DNA of 64,000 nucleotides. Source: Auanema rhodensis. Its lineage: Eukaryota; Nematoda; Chromadorea; Rhabditida; Rhabditidae. Every line of letters starts with the position of its first letter. The first letter of the stretch is position 1. The notes beneath the pieces are model-generated. The model was given only the letters and a program-made list of their open reading frames with translations, searched no databases and was not told where the DNA came from. The translations under genes and the position numbers were made by a program. This document shows positions 24,648 through 37,213 of this stretch, one piece after another. The DNA lies in contig OZ059898.1 in assembly GCA_964057225.1 (NCBI GenBank), positions 5,022,001-5,086,000 on the forward strand, read 5' to 3'.

Positions 24648-27600
24648 TCGTTTTATAATGAAATGATAATGAAAAATAGAATACTATAGATCATTAGTTG
24701 AAAAATGGTATAGTTTAATAGTCTTTTTCGTTATTCACCTAGAAAGGTAGAAAGGACCACGCCTTTTACAAAGTAAAAGAGAAGGTGTTGTCCGATTTTA
24801 GTTGTCTTTAATAAGTGTGAGAGAAACACTAAAATCCAGGAAAAAAATAGAACGACCAACTATCATACAAAACGAGAAAAGGAAATAGATAGATGAAGAG
24901 AGAGAAAGAGAAATATAGAAAATGAGGAAATAGAAAGAGGCAACAAAGACAAGTCGCAAAATAAACATCCAAATATAACAAGGTGTTGTCTTTTTTTTAG
25001 AATTGAGAAAAAAAACTAGCTGTCTCCTTTTCTAGGTACATCATGGCAAAAACTACAATCACATTGTGATGATGCAACAGTTTTTTTTTCTCGGTTGTTT
25101 GGTCATTGGATTTCTCCATTATCAAAACATATTATATCTACTCACAAAAAAAACCTCTCCTTTTAAATGATTTTGAACGTATTAGGAAATTATATATAAC
25201 AGATTATACTAAATAAAATTATTATATATTAAAGAAAACAAATTCAATCTTATTGATGATAACAATTTGATACTAGAATTGTATTTGTTTCAAGTTTGAC
25301 TTTATCGATGAAAATGAAATTGATTGCCTAATGATTATTGAATATATAGTAATATATAGTATATAAATAAGTTAATTTCAAAATAATACTGATTATTTCA
25401 ATTGAATAGTGTGTTACGAAGCTATGCATATATATATATTCTAGAAAATGAAACAGAAAAGAAGCTCAGAGAGAAATCTATGCTGACGTCATGATTGGAG
25501 AGCGTTTACAGTCATGTAAGGCATGTATTCAAGCAGGGCAAACTCATATGTTGACATAGACGAATACACGAAGAGAAATCATACTGCCGATATAAATCAA
25601 AAAAGTGAAAAAGAGATTCACGAGGAAAAGAAAAGAACGAAATGCTATGTTCTTCTGAATTCTGACGACAATTTTGAGTTCAAAATTATATTTTCTACCA
25701 TGATTAGCAGTAAATGTCTTAATATTCGTAAACGTAGATGACCACGCGCATGATCACAGTTGAACAAAAGCCAATATTGGAAAAGAGAAGACCATTTCGG
25801 AAAAGGGCGTTGGATAAGATGGACTTTCATTCATCGGTTCGAATGAAAAACAAGAAAAAAATCAGAAAAAAAGGATTCAGATGAACTGAAGATGTGCAGA
25901 CGACCACGACAACGACGAATAAGAAAAAGAATGAGAACAGGTAATTCAGTTTGTGGTTTCACCCGACTAAACATTGGGTGTGGGAAGAGTGTTGGAAGTG
26001 GACGGGAAGAGACATGGTCGCAGGTAGATACAGATGCTTTCTCTCTCTTTCTTATCCATTTCTTCTATATTTCAAGAGAAATTTTAAAAATATAAATGAT
26101 TTAGCTTTTCAAATGTAAAAAAAACAAGGATAATATATCAAAATATCAAATATAATCATTGATATGATAGCAATATGTGTGGGCGCTAGATCTATTCCTC
26201 ATAATATATATTATACCAAAAGGGGGAGCATAATAACCCATTTCTATTACTATAAAATTACTTATATAGATAGAAAATGAACTAAGCATAACCTTAAAAT
26301 ATTGAATTCAATATAGAAGATAATAAAAGTAATTAATTCAACTGGCCTAAGCTAAGCTGGAGAAAAAAAGTTGCGTATAAATTAATTAAAAGCCTATCGT
26401 ATCTTGTGCCTTATGTACCAGATTGATGTGATCGTTTAAGGAAACGTTGTTGTGATACAGCAGTATGCAAGAAGGTTTTTCAGAAAAAAAAAAGATAGAA
26501 AAACGACAACTTAGACGTCGATGAAGAACCACGCCCAGCAAATTTAAGCAACAAGGTGGACAGCGTGCAAAGAAATCGAAGATAGAAAAAGAAAAATAGA
26601 GAAATGAACGAAGAATGAGAAAGACAGACATACAAAGAAGAAACAAGAGAGTTTAAAATAGAAAGAAATCCAGCCACAGATTCTTCTGTACATACGGTAA
26701 TGAGATTGTGTTGACAGATTAATTTGATAGAATTGTTGATAGATAATTACAAAATAAAATGATAAAATAAGAATAAAAATATTACGAATAAGAAAATAAA
26801 ATATAATAAGTAATACCTTGTATATTAAAGTTTCAAATAGTATACAGCCGTTCACTACATGATAGTAAAATGAAATGAAATTATTCACGTATGATTCAAA
26901 TATGAAATTAACGTGATATGATATTATTCAAATGACATCAAATAGTTATTGAAATTTAGAAAAAAATTATTCCAAAAAAAAAAAAGATTTTTTTTTATAA
27001 ATTAATGATTGTAAATAATAATTTAAAATTAAAATAATAATAATATAAATATCATATATATATTGTATAATTAAATATTATTGATTAAATATTATATATA
27101 GAAAACGTTATGACGAATATAATATAAATGATATTACATTATATGTAAATATATATATTTTGTATATAGTATTATTGAAAAATCAATATAAACTATAGAA
27201 AATATAACTATTTTTAAAAGAAACAAACAAAAACAAATAGTTTCTTTCAATTATATTATATAATTTAAACATTTTACTAAATATAGGCTAGAGCGATGGT
27301 TCTATTGGAGTTTATGGAATTTGATGAGTATTCATTTCGCTCTATTTTACAAAAAAAGAGAACTCGACTGACTAGTTTGACTTCAAACATTCATTCACCA
27401 ACATCTTCAGATAGAAGAACGATGAGTCAGGACGATACTGAGAATCATGTTCAGCCATCATCATCCTTGTCATCTGAAGCCTGTCCTCAATTTAAACGCC
27501 ATCATATGTATTTCCGGATGCAGAACGTTTTGGTGACGTCATAATAGTACAAAAAAAAATTTTTTTTATTCTCACGAATTCGAGGACAATAGCTCGATTG

Positions 27601-29796
27601 TAAGCGGAGCATGCATATGAAGTAATTGAATGTTCAATGTCAAAAAAACTATTCAGAAAACTGTTTTTATCAGCTTCAGAAGACTATCAGATAAAAAGAG
27701 AAAATGAAAAATATTTAATAGTATAAAAACTTATTAAATATATAAAAATATATATTATAATATAAAGTTATAAAAGTTAATTTTGGTAACATTCCTTCGT
27801 GCTATATAGACAGTATAGGTCATGATAATGAAAATAACTAAAGAAAGAATATAAATAGAGGGAAATAAGAAAAAATTGAAAAAGAAAGATCAAGAAAGAT
27901 ATAACAAGATAGATAGAAGACACATTATAATTAGAATTTGATCGAATAATAATTTGAGTAGAACAATAAATTCGAAAGAAATTTAGTTTGAAAACCAGAC
28001 TTAGATGAATATTTGAATAATTATTCATGAATTCATAAATCACAATCAGAATGGAAGGTTTATCACTGGATAAGCTTTCTTCACTCCATCTAGCCAGCTC
28101 TCTAGCCATAACCTGCTTGTTAAACATTAGAAGAACATTAATTATAATCAACAGGATGATAATTATTAATGAAACTGCTAACATATTTTAATATTTTCAT
28201 AAATTGTTATGGAAGAATAGGACAAGAAAAGTTTTTCAAAAGCTGGTCAAGTTGTAAACTATATATTCTTACTAATGGCAGATTATCAATATGAACTAGA
28301 ATCTCGCGATAGATTAATGATGTCTTGACAAGCTCAAGTAGAATAGTGCTAAGAGGATTATCATGATTTGGCTATGAATACGATCAAAAGAAAAGCAACC
28401 ACTCCAGTCGGCTTATGACCGTCGATGCGTTGAGTTAAGCAAGTACCGAAAAGCTAGTTTACCACAAATTTCTATCACCTCTCGTTTGCTTGCATCTTGA
28501 CTATCATCCACCTTGTCACAAGTATGTGAATTCAAATAATTGTCAAATGACAAGAAAATCAAAAAATAATTACAATTTCAAAAGCATTTCTAAAGAAATA
28601 ATATATATTTACCATTAAACCTTAAAAAAATTTAGGAATAGGAATGGAAATAGCAAAGGATTAAAACGAAGAATCATAAACGTCTACTAGAGCAAGTCGC
28701 GCTTTAAAAGGAATATAGGTGAGTTTTTTTTCCTTCTGAGGAAAAACGTCACATATGAGAAGTGAAAGTGAAGATATTGGAGAAGATTTGATTTTGATGT
28801 TTGTTTGAAATTTATTTGAATGGATATTTAAAAAAATATATATATATATTAGTTGATAGATTTAATAAATTATATAATAGAAAGACTGAATGCGTTTATT
28901 TTTAGAATAAAAAAAAGGTATTCTTGTGTTGTTGTTGAAATAATAGTATTAAGATTAAATAAACAATAAAAGTTTATAAGAAAATCTAACTAGAGAATAT
29001 TTAGTAATTCATCATTGATGACAATAAATAAGATGATGAAATAGTTGGAGGTAGAGACATAAGATCGTAATTGTGGTCAGAGGATACGAGACTGCGACGG
29101 ATATGGCCTCGGGGAACAGTGACCTTGATGTGGATGGACACAGTGGCTAATAGAATTCTGGCTCTTACCAGCCGAGTTTTTAGTATTCATCTTCGAGGGC
29201 CGTTCTACCTCTCATGGCGTGTAATATCTTATCTTACTCCCACCTTTTCTCTCAGAATATGATCTTTTCACATAGAATCAGATTCTCTCTCATCCTCCCT
29301 TTACTCTCTTCTCTTTCTTCTTCTTCTTTACTCATACCCTCCGCTTCACTCTCTCTCTCCCTCATTCTCTCTTTGTTTCACCCCCCTCTCTCTCTCTCTC
29401 CCTCGTTCCCTTCGATGTTCGACTCTATATTAATTTCTCTTTTTTCGTCTCTTTTACTATTTCTCCAGCATGCACTACCATTACGTGCGTACCAAAAATC
29501 TTTCTTCCATTTTCTCTCTTTTTATTTTTCCTTTAGCATTCTTCTTCCCTTCGGATGACCCCAGAGTGAGAAAACCAATTTTGTCATAATCATCATCTTC
29601 ATCAGTAATATTTCTAGAGATAAGACAAGACAAAAGACAGATGAATAGTGGCTATATTGCCCAAGGCTGGTGGAGTAGTCAAACTATATATGAAAAAACA
29701 AGAAGAACGTAGTATTTATCTCAAAAAAATAGAAAAATACTAATAATCATGTAATCAGATGACCAATTCTAAAAAATAAAAAAATACTCTACGTAC

Positions 29797-29905
29797 CTTC
29801 GTCCTGCTTGTTCTTTTCTAATTCCATTATCACAAAGCCAATATATTCCTTTTCAAGTAATCGTTCAGCTACGTCTTCTGCTTCCTCTTCCCGTCTTCTC
29901 AGACG
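29797..29905 (-). CDS. Most upstream supported exon of the large gene
   Basis: A 109-nt exon with a ctgtag acceptor and a gtacgt donor. It encodes RLRRREEEAEDVAERLLEKE... and ends ...MELEKNKQDE in phase 1, which fits the 22808-23061 exon. The first half is a charged, probably alpha-helical or coiled-coil segment. It begins in phase 0, so still earlier exons are expected, but I did not find a convincing start upstream. Confidence 0.6.
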
Positions 29906-32900
29906 CTACAGAGTGCGTATGGCACTAACACTGACTATCAAGTTACTGTAAATACAAGCTTTTCCAACCATTCAAATTGAAATGTGCGAATGTGACGACG
30001 AGTAGAAACAGAAATCAAAGAGAAAAATGATGACGATGAGCAGACAGTAACAATCGCGCAAAGATGAAGATGAACGACAAAAGGCTCGAAGGAAAAGAAT
30101 GCTGCATCTACTGAGTCACTTTACGTTACTTAAGGTTCAATGATTACACGAGTGTGTGAAACTATTCTTGTTGAAAAAAAGAGATAGAAATACAAAATAT
30201 TAAGCTTATAAAAAAATAAGTTAGTGAAAGCTGAAATGTGTAATGTAAGAAATTAAAAATTGAAATAAGAGAGTCTGAAAGCTTGAGTAAGTTTTATGAG
30301 TGTATTTTCAAATTTAACTTAATGTATATATAATAAATAGTATATAATGTCGTTCATGAAAGAAATAGAAAAAGTATTCGAAAGAAAATAACAGGAGACT
30401 GTATTCATTTATTATAATGTGCTTGTGATGATATTTGCCGTAAGGCTTGAATGGCTAAATGCTTCTTGGACTGAAAGAATTTCAGAAAAGAAGCAATCTC
30501 CAATTTATCACATAATAAAGATTAAAACATAAAACGATAATAATAATAAATTTTAAATTTTGATATTTAATACTTTGTAGGAATACCGATATTATCAGAT
30601 TTAATACTTTCTTCAGAAGTCATTCTCTTTCAAACTATATTGTTTCCTATAGTATATATTTGAATTTATAAGGAAATCGGGAAACTTCATACATTGTAAG
30701 CAAATTTTTGTTAAGCTCAACTATGTGCATAGTTAACTAATAAAACATTTAGAAAAAGAAGAAGTTCCATTCGACATGGCTTGAGCTTCTTAGCACATCA
30801 TGTCTATCAACAAACCGGACGGCATTGTTTCTTTTGTTTTGTTTTCGAATCAAAGACAAGAAATGACAAGAAGTGACGACGATGTGCATTGGGAAAGAAG
30901 TTCCACCTGAATTGTCAGTTGGTCAACTTGGTGCATTATGTGGATTCAGAAACATACACACTATTACAAAGCATAAAAAAAACTGAATGTTGGAATAAAG
31001 AGAATGTGATCAAGAAATCACATGAAAATGAAAGTCTAAACTATTCAGGACTATAATAGTAGCCATTTGAATAACAATAGCCAGGTTTACACCATAAATA
31101 GCATCTAATGACGATGTTGCAAACTGAGTGAAGAAAAATAAAATAATGGTAATCGTGGTAGCAACAACTATCAAGATATATGAGGATGTTCTTAAAAAAA
31201 TAAAAGTGGCTATGAAGAATATGTATGAGTCTCGAAAAAAGAATTGTCAATGCTCATAATCATGACAATTTCAATTGTATGTATATGGGGAAAAGGAAGG
31301 CAAATAGACAGGCCAGAAACGAATGAATTAACGAAAATATAAGTTGAATATCCAATGTTTTCTTATTTTCTAACACTTTTCTGTCAATTCAATAGCAACC
31401 ATGTGTATACAAAAGTATGTGATTTTGTTCTATCTGGCACTCTTCAGTAGCCATCTAAATCTTGTTTTAGTCTTATATGTAATTATTTATTTGTTTATTT
31501 TTATACATGGTGTATACTGAACCTAATACCCTCAATAGTAATAATTGTTCAATTTTTATTGATTTTTTTTTACTTTGGAATGTTTGTTCACGTGTTTTCA
31601 CGTGATTTTCGATTATTTTGAAGTTATAGCGTTAAGGTTACGGTTGATATATTTCTTTTTCTCTAAAATAATTGTCATGTTTTTAAATATTAGGAAAAAA
31701 TAACGAAATAATAGAAAAAGGATACACGGTAGAATAACTGTTTCAAACAAAAATAGCGACAGTCTTCAAGCGTTCTTTTGTATTTATTGATTCCAAAGGT
31801 GAAACAGTATTTTTTTTCTATTTTACATCCAAATATGAGCATTACTGAATATAAAGAAAGCAATTGTACAGATATTTTTAGAATAAAGAATTAAAAAGAA
31901 AGAAATATATTAAATACTTCATAAGAAACTTTTGTGGAAAAAAAAATAAAATAAACACATGAAGAATGTTTTTTTTGTTGTTCATTCATATCTCAAATAT
32001 GAATAACTAGTAAAGGTATAGATAGATATAACTCACGTGCTTTCTTTTCGGCTATGTGAGAATGACATACAGAAAGACAGTTTGAACAGAACTCCATGAT
32101 GCCTTTTAGGAGGAAAGACGATAGATGACAGCCGACGACATGCGAAACAAGACGAGGAATGAGGAATCATCGACCGAAATACCTTGGTCAACAAAGTATT
32201 TTTATTTTTAATTTACTATTCATCTTACTTATACTACTTGTATACTCAAACACATATATATATATATTTATTTATTTATATATTGTTGAAAACTAATAAT
32301 TTTGAAATATTTGAAATAAAAACGTTGCTAGTTGCTTGAAAAAAACGAAGTTATGAATAGATAATAAAGATGTTCCGAATTTTATAAAACATTATAATAT
32401 TAATGTTACAAAACAGAACAAAAAAATATATATAACAGTAAGTGATTGGAAGGCACAATTCATTTCATGTGCTCTTTTACAGCAACTTTTCGGGCTATGT
32501 TGAAGCGAATTGGTTAATCTGTATAGCAAACAATTGTCCCAACCAGACAGATTCATTTTGGATCTGGAACTTTAGGAACATTTGAGAATTAACAAGAAAA
32601 AAGAGAAAATTGAATAACAAACATTTTTATTTTCCTATATGCATATCAAATTTAAAAAATGAATCGGGAATATCTTATATATGATATTACATTAATATAT
32701 TAAATAACTTTTAATTAAATTAATTAAATTAGTTTATATAATAATTAAAAAATTATGTAATAAAATAAAGTTTTTATTCGTTGTAATGTTATTGCATTGA
32801 TTATTATATTTCCTATACGTATGTATATATCACAAATATTTTGATTTTAAAGTTTTAAAAATAGTTAAGTTATACTGGTAATTATCAGTTGATATACATC

Positions 32901-34303
32901 TGCTGCCATTTCAAATATAGTAAAATCTCCATTTTCATATCTTCTTCAATTGAATTTCAAATGAAAATAACATTTATCTTGAAGACTAATAAAACGATAT
33001 GTCCTTGCTATTTCTATGTGTAGGTGTGCTTGAAACTGCCTCTAACCACTATGGATGGATTCCGATTCCGGGCATCTAGTTCATAGTAACATGGCCATTA
33101 GGCGAGTAAATTTGATCGAATGAACGAGAGAAAGAATTGACCGGGTATATAAGAGGAAAATGAATCAACACCCGAACTATGTCTATATGGAAAGAAAGGG
33201 TGAAAAGGGAGTCGGGTAAGAGAGGACAACCGGACAAGCCGTAGCCGGTCTTGTTCGCCGATCACCCTATCCTTTCCATTCCCATCAGGCCCCCATTCAG
33301 TTTTCACTCTTCTCTTCTCTTTTCATTCTATTTCGTTCTAATACCTGCGTATTCTAATACTTTATTCGCTTGTTGGTGGTCACCTCGACCCATTGTATTC
33401 ACCGGTCCGTACTCCCTTAGTTCACTCCTCCACTTCTTGCTTCTCCTGTCTGCCTCTCTTCCCTTGTCATTTTCTCTTTTTTCTCTGTGTGGACCCATTT
33501 GTGTGCGTCTATATGTGCCCCATCGAGCGACCCATCGTATTTTCTGTCTCTCTAACACCCCACTCCCTCCCATCATCCTCGCCAACCCCACTCATCTTCT
33601 ATTCTCGTGTCCTTTCCTCTTGCCTCCATTTTTCACTTACATATACCCAACATTTTCCTCTATATCTGTCTATCTATGCATCATGCCCTTTCGCTCTTCA
33701 ATTTCCTCAGTTTTATTCCTCTAGGCCTCATATATGTGCCTAACATACCTATAAATTAACTCTGTAATTTTGGAGCTTTACATCTTTGTAGTCGTTCTTA
33801 TTTGCTTCACTTGTTTTTAACTCCCTCCGTCTTTTTCTTTCGTTCTACCATTGTAAATTATGGGATTCGTGCCCCCGAGCATCAGCACTACTACCCTGTT
33901 GAGCTCTTGGCCTACCCTCCAGCCCTATTTCTTTATTCTGCAACTCTGCACCAATTGTTTGAAGTCCCAGCCCACCCATTCTTCTGTCGCCTTCTTATGG
34001 CAAAAAACTACCCTCACATCCCTCACATGACAGGCTGGAATACTGAAACTAGTAGCTTTGTATCCCAGTTTCCACTATATACATATATACTATATTCGCA
34101 CATATTAGAATTACTTAATTTCTTGACTATTAATAAAAATTTTACAATTTTTCTAGTTCATTTCATTAAAAAATATAATTGATTATATTATTTATATATT
34201 GTCTTTTAATTGGCAAATGTTGTGTTGAAGTTGAAATTAATCGCGAAAAAAAGAAATGTTCTTCTAAATCCCCAAATGATTCCTCAAACTTAATGACTTA
34301 ATA
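29906..34303. other. Region without a firm gene
   Basis: AT-rich DNA with an exon-like segment on the minus strand near 30420-30480 (acceptor ttctttcag, then a short frame with an immediate stop) and a strongly pyrimidine-rich plus-strand block from about 33250 to 34080. The missing 5' end of the large gene may lie here. Confidence 0.4.
33251..34080 (+). other. Long polypyrimidine-biased block
   Basis: For about 800 bp the plus strand is dominated by C and T without forming a simple tandem repeat. Long open frames through it (for example 33251-33724) have Ser/Leu/Phe/Pro-only composition and no domain, as expected from base bias. I do not regard them as coding. Confidence 0.6.
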
Positions 34304-34670
34304 TAAATAACGGCTCAAGTGCAGCTTCCCCCCCCCCTCCGCCATAAGCCCGCCCCTTCTGCCGAATTGCACACATTTGCTTAAAAAGTATATATGCATG
34401 CTATTAGCAATACCAAAACATAGAATTCCGAAACTTGATGAGAGGTCATAAAAATTATAAAAATGAATATAATTGTTTGAAAAATCACTCTAAAATCATG
34501 TTCCACTAAAAACCGATATTGCGGGTTAACCCCCTAACCCCCGTTTAGAACGGTATGTCTCTCGATAATTTAATATTATATTTATTTACAAAAAGTATGC
34601 ACCGTTTAGCAGAAGGGGCGGAGTTTACGGTGGGGGGGGGGGGGGGAATCTGCACTAGAACCTAAATAAC
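34304..34670. mobile_element. 351-bp MITE with terminal inverted repeats and 8-bp target duplication
   Basis: The element occupies 34312-34662. It is flanked on both sides by the identical octamer TAAATAAC (34304-34311 and 34663-34670). The ends are imperfect inverted repeats of about 60 bp. Left begins GGCTCAAGTGCAG, the right end (reverse complement) begins GGTTCTAGTGCAG. Both continue into a poly-C tract of 10-14 bases and then CCGCCCCTTCTGC-like sequence. The interior is AT-rich and has no coding capacity. An 8-bp duplication with terminal inverted repeats is typical of hAT-type non-autonomous DNA transposons, but the terminal bases are not diagnostic, so the superfamily is tentative. Confidence 0.85.
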
Positions 34671-34790
34671 TATAGAAGTAATGTTGATGTCTTAAACTTT
34701 AATCATGGATAACAGTCTGTTATATGAATGTTATAATTTGAGATAATGGCTCCGATGTACGTCATAGTCAATGTAACACATGGAGATGAA

Positions 34791-35911
34791 ATGAACAACT
34801 TGATGATGACGCTCGTGGGTTTCCCCCCGTTGAGATGATTGACATCTAATCAAATCTTATTTAGGCAAACAAACATTATACCTTCTCTGTAACCGATAAC
34901 ATCAGTAAAGTCTGTTCTCACTGTTTGTCTGTGACTGAAAAAGAAGAACAGAAAATCGAAGATATTGTGGTTAGCTCAACTAAGTTATGTGGAATTAGGA
35001 ACAGAAGAGAATCAGACATTGTTTTGGAAACAGAAGGATGCTCCTTGGGGAATTCTCCCGAAAATTCAAACTGTACTTCCACGTTGTCGACCGAAAATAG
35101 CAATGTTATAAATCCCACCAACGATACTCATATCAGGTTTATATTTCAATTTTGCTTTGATCAAAAATTAGTTGTAGCGATGAAAATCTTGAAGAACACT
35201 CCCATTTTAAGACATCTTTGTCTTTGAATGAAGCATCGACAAGTACATGTGAACTCGGTACACAGCAGCTTCAAATGCTTGTAAGCGCGATTAAGGAAAA
35301 ATCTAATGACCTTATGCAAATCAACGAGTTAGAGAACAAAAATGCAAAAACAGCTAACATAGAAGAATCACCATCAGTAACTGAAAATGATTTCTACCCA
35401 GGTCATGCTGCCATATTAAAACGGTTTAACGTATGACAATTGCTCAAATAATGAGATAAATAATTATTTGTAGGAAAGTTTCGAAAATTCGTATATTCAG
35501 AATAGGAAAGATCATAGGGGAAAGTGTGATGTAAGTAGGGTATGCTTGCTCCAATGAATGTGTAATTTAGTTATGCGAACAACCAATATCAATAAGAACG
35601 CACCATATGCGAAGACATGCTATAACTCACCTAGGATTCAAAACGTATATTTCCGTCAAAGATAGATATAATTTACATGATTTTCAGGTTTCAATGTCGC
35701 CTTTGTAAGATGAATTTTAATAGAGCTGACATGTGCAAGCCTCACTTTGAAAGGCACCATCCCTCAGTACCTCAAATTCCTTTCGAAGACGTCATGTACG
35801 TTTTTATTAAATTTTGAATCAAAAAACAAAAACAAGAACTTTAGGACGCACGAACAAGCCTACCAACTTCAAAAGACATTAAAGATGTGCTTTCCAAAAC
35901 GAACAAAGTAA
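34791..35911 (+). CDS. C2H2 zinc-finger protein A
   Basis: Exons with consistent phases: 34865-35136, 35178-35430, 35474-35530, 35571-35644, 35688-35795 and 35845-35911 (stop TAA 35909-35911). The first exon, with ATG at 34791, is a weaker guess because no ATG precedes the frame in 34865-35136. The N-terminal part carries an isolated CSHC. The middle is Ser/Glu/Asn-rich and probably disordered. The C-terminal part has two classical fingers: CDLC-x13-H-x3-H and, after the linker LGFKTFQ, CRLC-x12-H-x3-H. A short tail ends QKTLKMCFPKRTK. It is likely a DNA-binding nuclear protein; the target is unknown. It is convergent with zinc-finger gene B, with about 177 bp between stop codons, and the two share finger layout and tail. 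Confidence 0.7.
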
Positions 35912-36088
35912 TACAATACAGAAACGATGAACAATCAATATACATAATATTTGAAATTCCGAGAGAAGCTTTAATTGTATGTGATATCAAAGGTTAATAA
36001 AATATCTCCTGAGGACCATTCTTCTTAAAGCACTTTAGAGAATATTAGCAAGAGTATAGCGTAAGTAAAATTTTTGCCCGTTGAGTTT

Positions 36089-37211
36089 TTAAAGACAACG
36101 ATCTCCTTCTTCTTCGCCACCAAGTCTAGGAGGAGAGAGCGCAATCACATCATTATCAGAATCTAAAAATAGGATAAAACTATGCCATTAGAAAGTCTCC
36201 TACTCTCATCGGCCGATTCGTCAATACAGATAACATCCATGTCACTGTCATTTGGTGAGTTTACTTTCTGCGAAGCAGAGTTTGAAGCTTGTTTTCCCTT
36301 TCCGGCTATTCTTTGCATAGCTTCTGGGAAGCATGTGTGCAAGACATCTTCTAGCTCTTTGAAGTTTTCTTCATTACTGAAAAAGAAAAAAAACGTATAA
36401 CCAATCGATATTGACACATACAATATATCAAGAACTGCACCAGTGCTACCGTGATTTTTTACGATATGAACACGAGCTGTGCTACTATGAAGAAAAGTAG
36501 TTGTGCACTGTGAGCACTTATATCTGGAAATAAAAATATTACTTTAATACAAGACAATAATGAAAGAACGTGCCCATTTATTTTCATATGAAGTCTAGCA
36601 TGAAGCATCAAATATCTTTTAGTAGACGAAGCAATTTGAGTTCCACACATCTGATATAAGAACATCAAAATAGGTTTGAAAACTTAATTCACTACCGAGC
36701 AAGGAGAACGCAGAACTGCGGTATTAGCTTTGATGTTCTTTTTTTTTTTTTTTGGCTCTTCAGAAACGTCAGTCGTCAGTTGTTCACATCTGAAACCAAA
36801 ATAACTCTATTGTGTATAGCTGTCGTGCATATTCTAACTCCGAGTTTCGTTTAACTTCATCGATTACGGTTTTTTGACTTTCAATAATGCCCTTAAAAGT
36901 TGTGGATAGGCAAAATGGTTAATCAGAGATATTTGGATAAGCTTAGTATACTACCTGAATTGACAACATTTGCAGGTCCTCAGTTGTAAGAATCGGGATG
37001 TTCGATGCTAATTGAGGTGTTTCAATTTCATCCAGAGTTCCTCTCTCGAAGAACTCGTAGAATTCATCCAATTGGTCAGCTGTTCTATAGTTAATTCCTT
37101 TGCTCTTCTAGAAAATTAATTCGTTAGAATTTTTTCCAAAATAGAACAAACCAGCATACAAATAATTTCTACTAATTCGGTGTTTAAAGGAGCATCCAAA
37201 AGAAGAAGCAT
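36089..37211 (-). CDS. C2H2 zinc-finger protein B
   Basis: ATG at 37209-37211 follows directly after a strong acceptor-like TTTTCTTTTAG; stop TAA at 36089-36091. The N-terminus (MLLLLDAPLNTELVEIICML) is followed by acidic helical segments (RTADQLDEFYEFFERGTLDE) and a five-Lys basic run that resembles a nuclear localisation signal. Two C2H2 fingers follow: CSMC-x14-H-x3-H and YKCSQC-x12-H-x4-H. The tail is FKELEDVLHTCFPEAMQRI, then an acidic Ser/Asp-rich C-terminus. The intron between the fingers appears to use a GC donor (AAATGG|gcacgt). It lies about 170 bp downstream of the LRRC47-like gene on the same strand and is probably its operon partner. Confidence 0.75.
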
Positions 37212-37213
37212 TT

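Larger units (their letters stand above)
23062..29796 (-). other. Large intron (about 6.7 kb)
   Basis: Contains purine/pyrimidine strand-biased blocks (about 23.4-23.9, 26.4-26.7 and 29.2-29.55 kb), a (CTT)n run, a perfect short hairpin (24621-24647) and two GC-richer coding-like islands (about 28385-28510 and 29075-29170). The islands may be optional exons but could not be tied to the gene with confidence. Confidence 0.45.

Noticed and set aside
25523-26095. Two short plus-strand frames (72 and 67 codons)
   Set aside because: No splice connection, no motif and low complexity at the ends; treated as chance frames in an intron.
27296-27544. 82-codon plus-strand frame beginning MVLLEFMEFDEYSFRS
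   Set aside because: Composition is protein-like and an acceptor-like ATATAG precedes the ATG, but there is no family, no partner exon and it lies antisense in a large intron. Not supported enough to annotate.
29214-29558. 114-codon plus-strand frame
   Set aside because: It is almost entirely Ser/Leu/Phe from CT-rich DNA inside a probable intron.
33251-33743. Overlapping 116-157 codon plus-strand frames
   Set aside because: Ser/Leu/Phe/Pro/Cys composition follows directly from the polypyrimidine bias; several frames are open at once, no domain is visible and no splice structure is evident.
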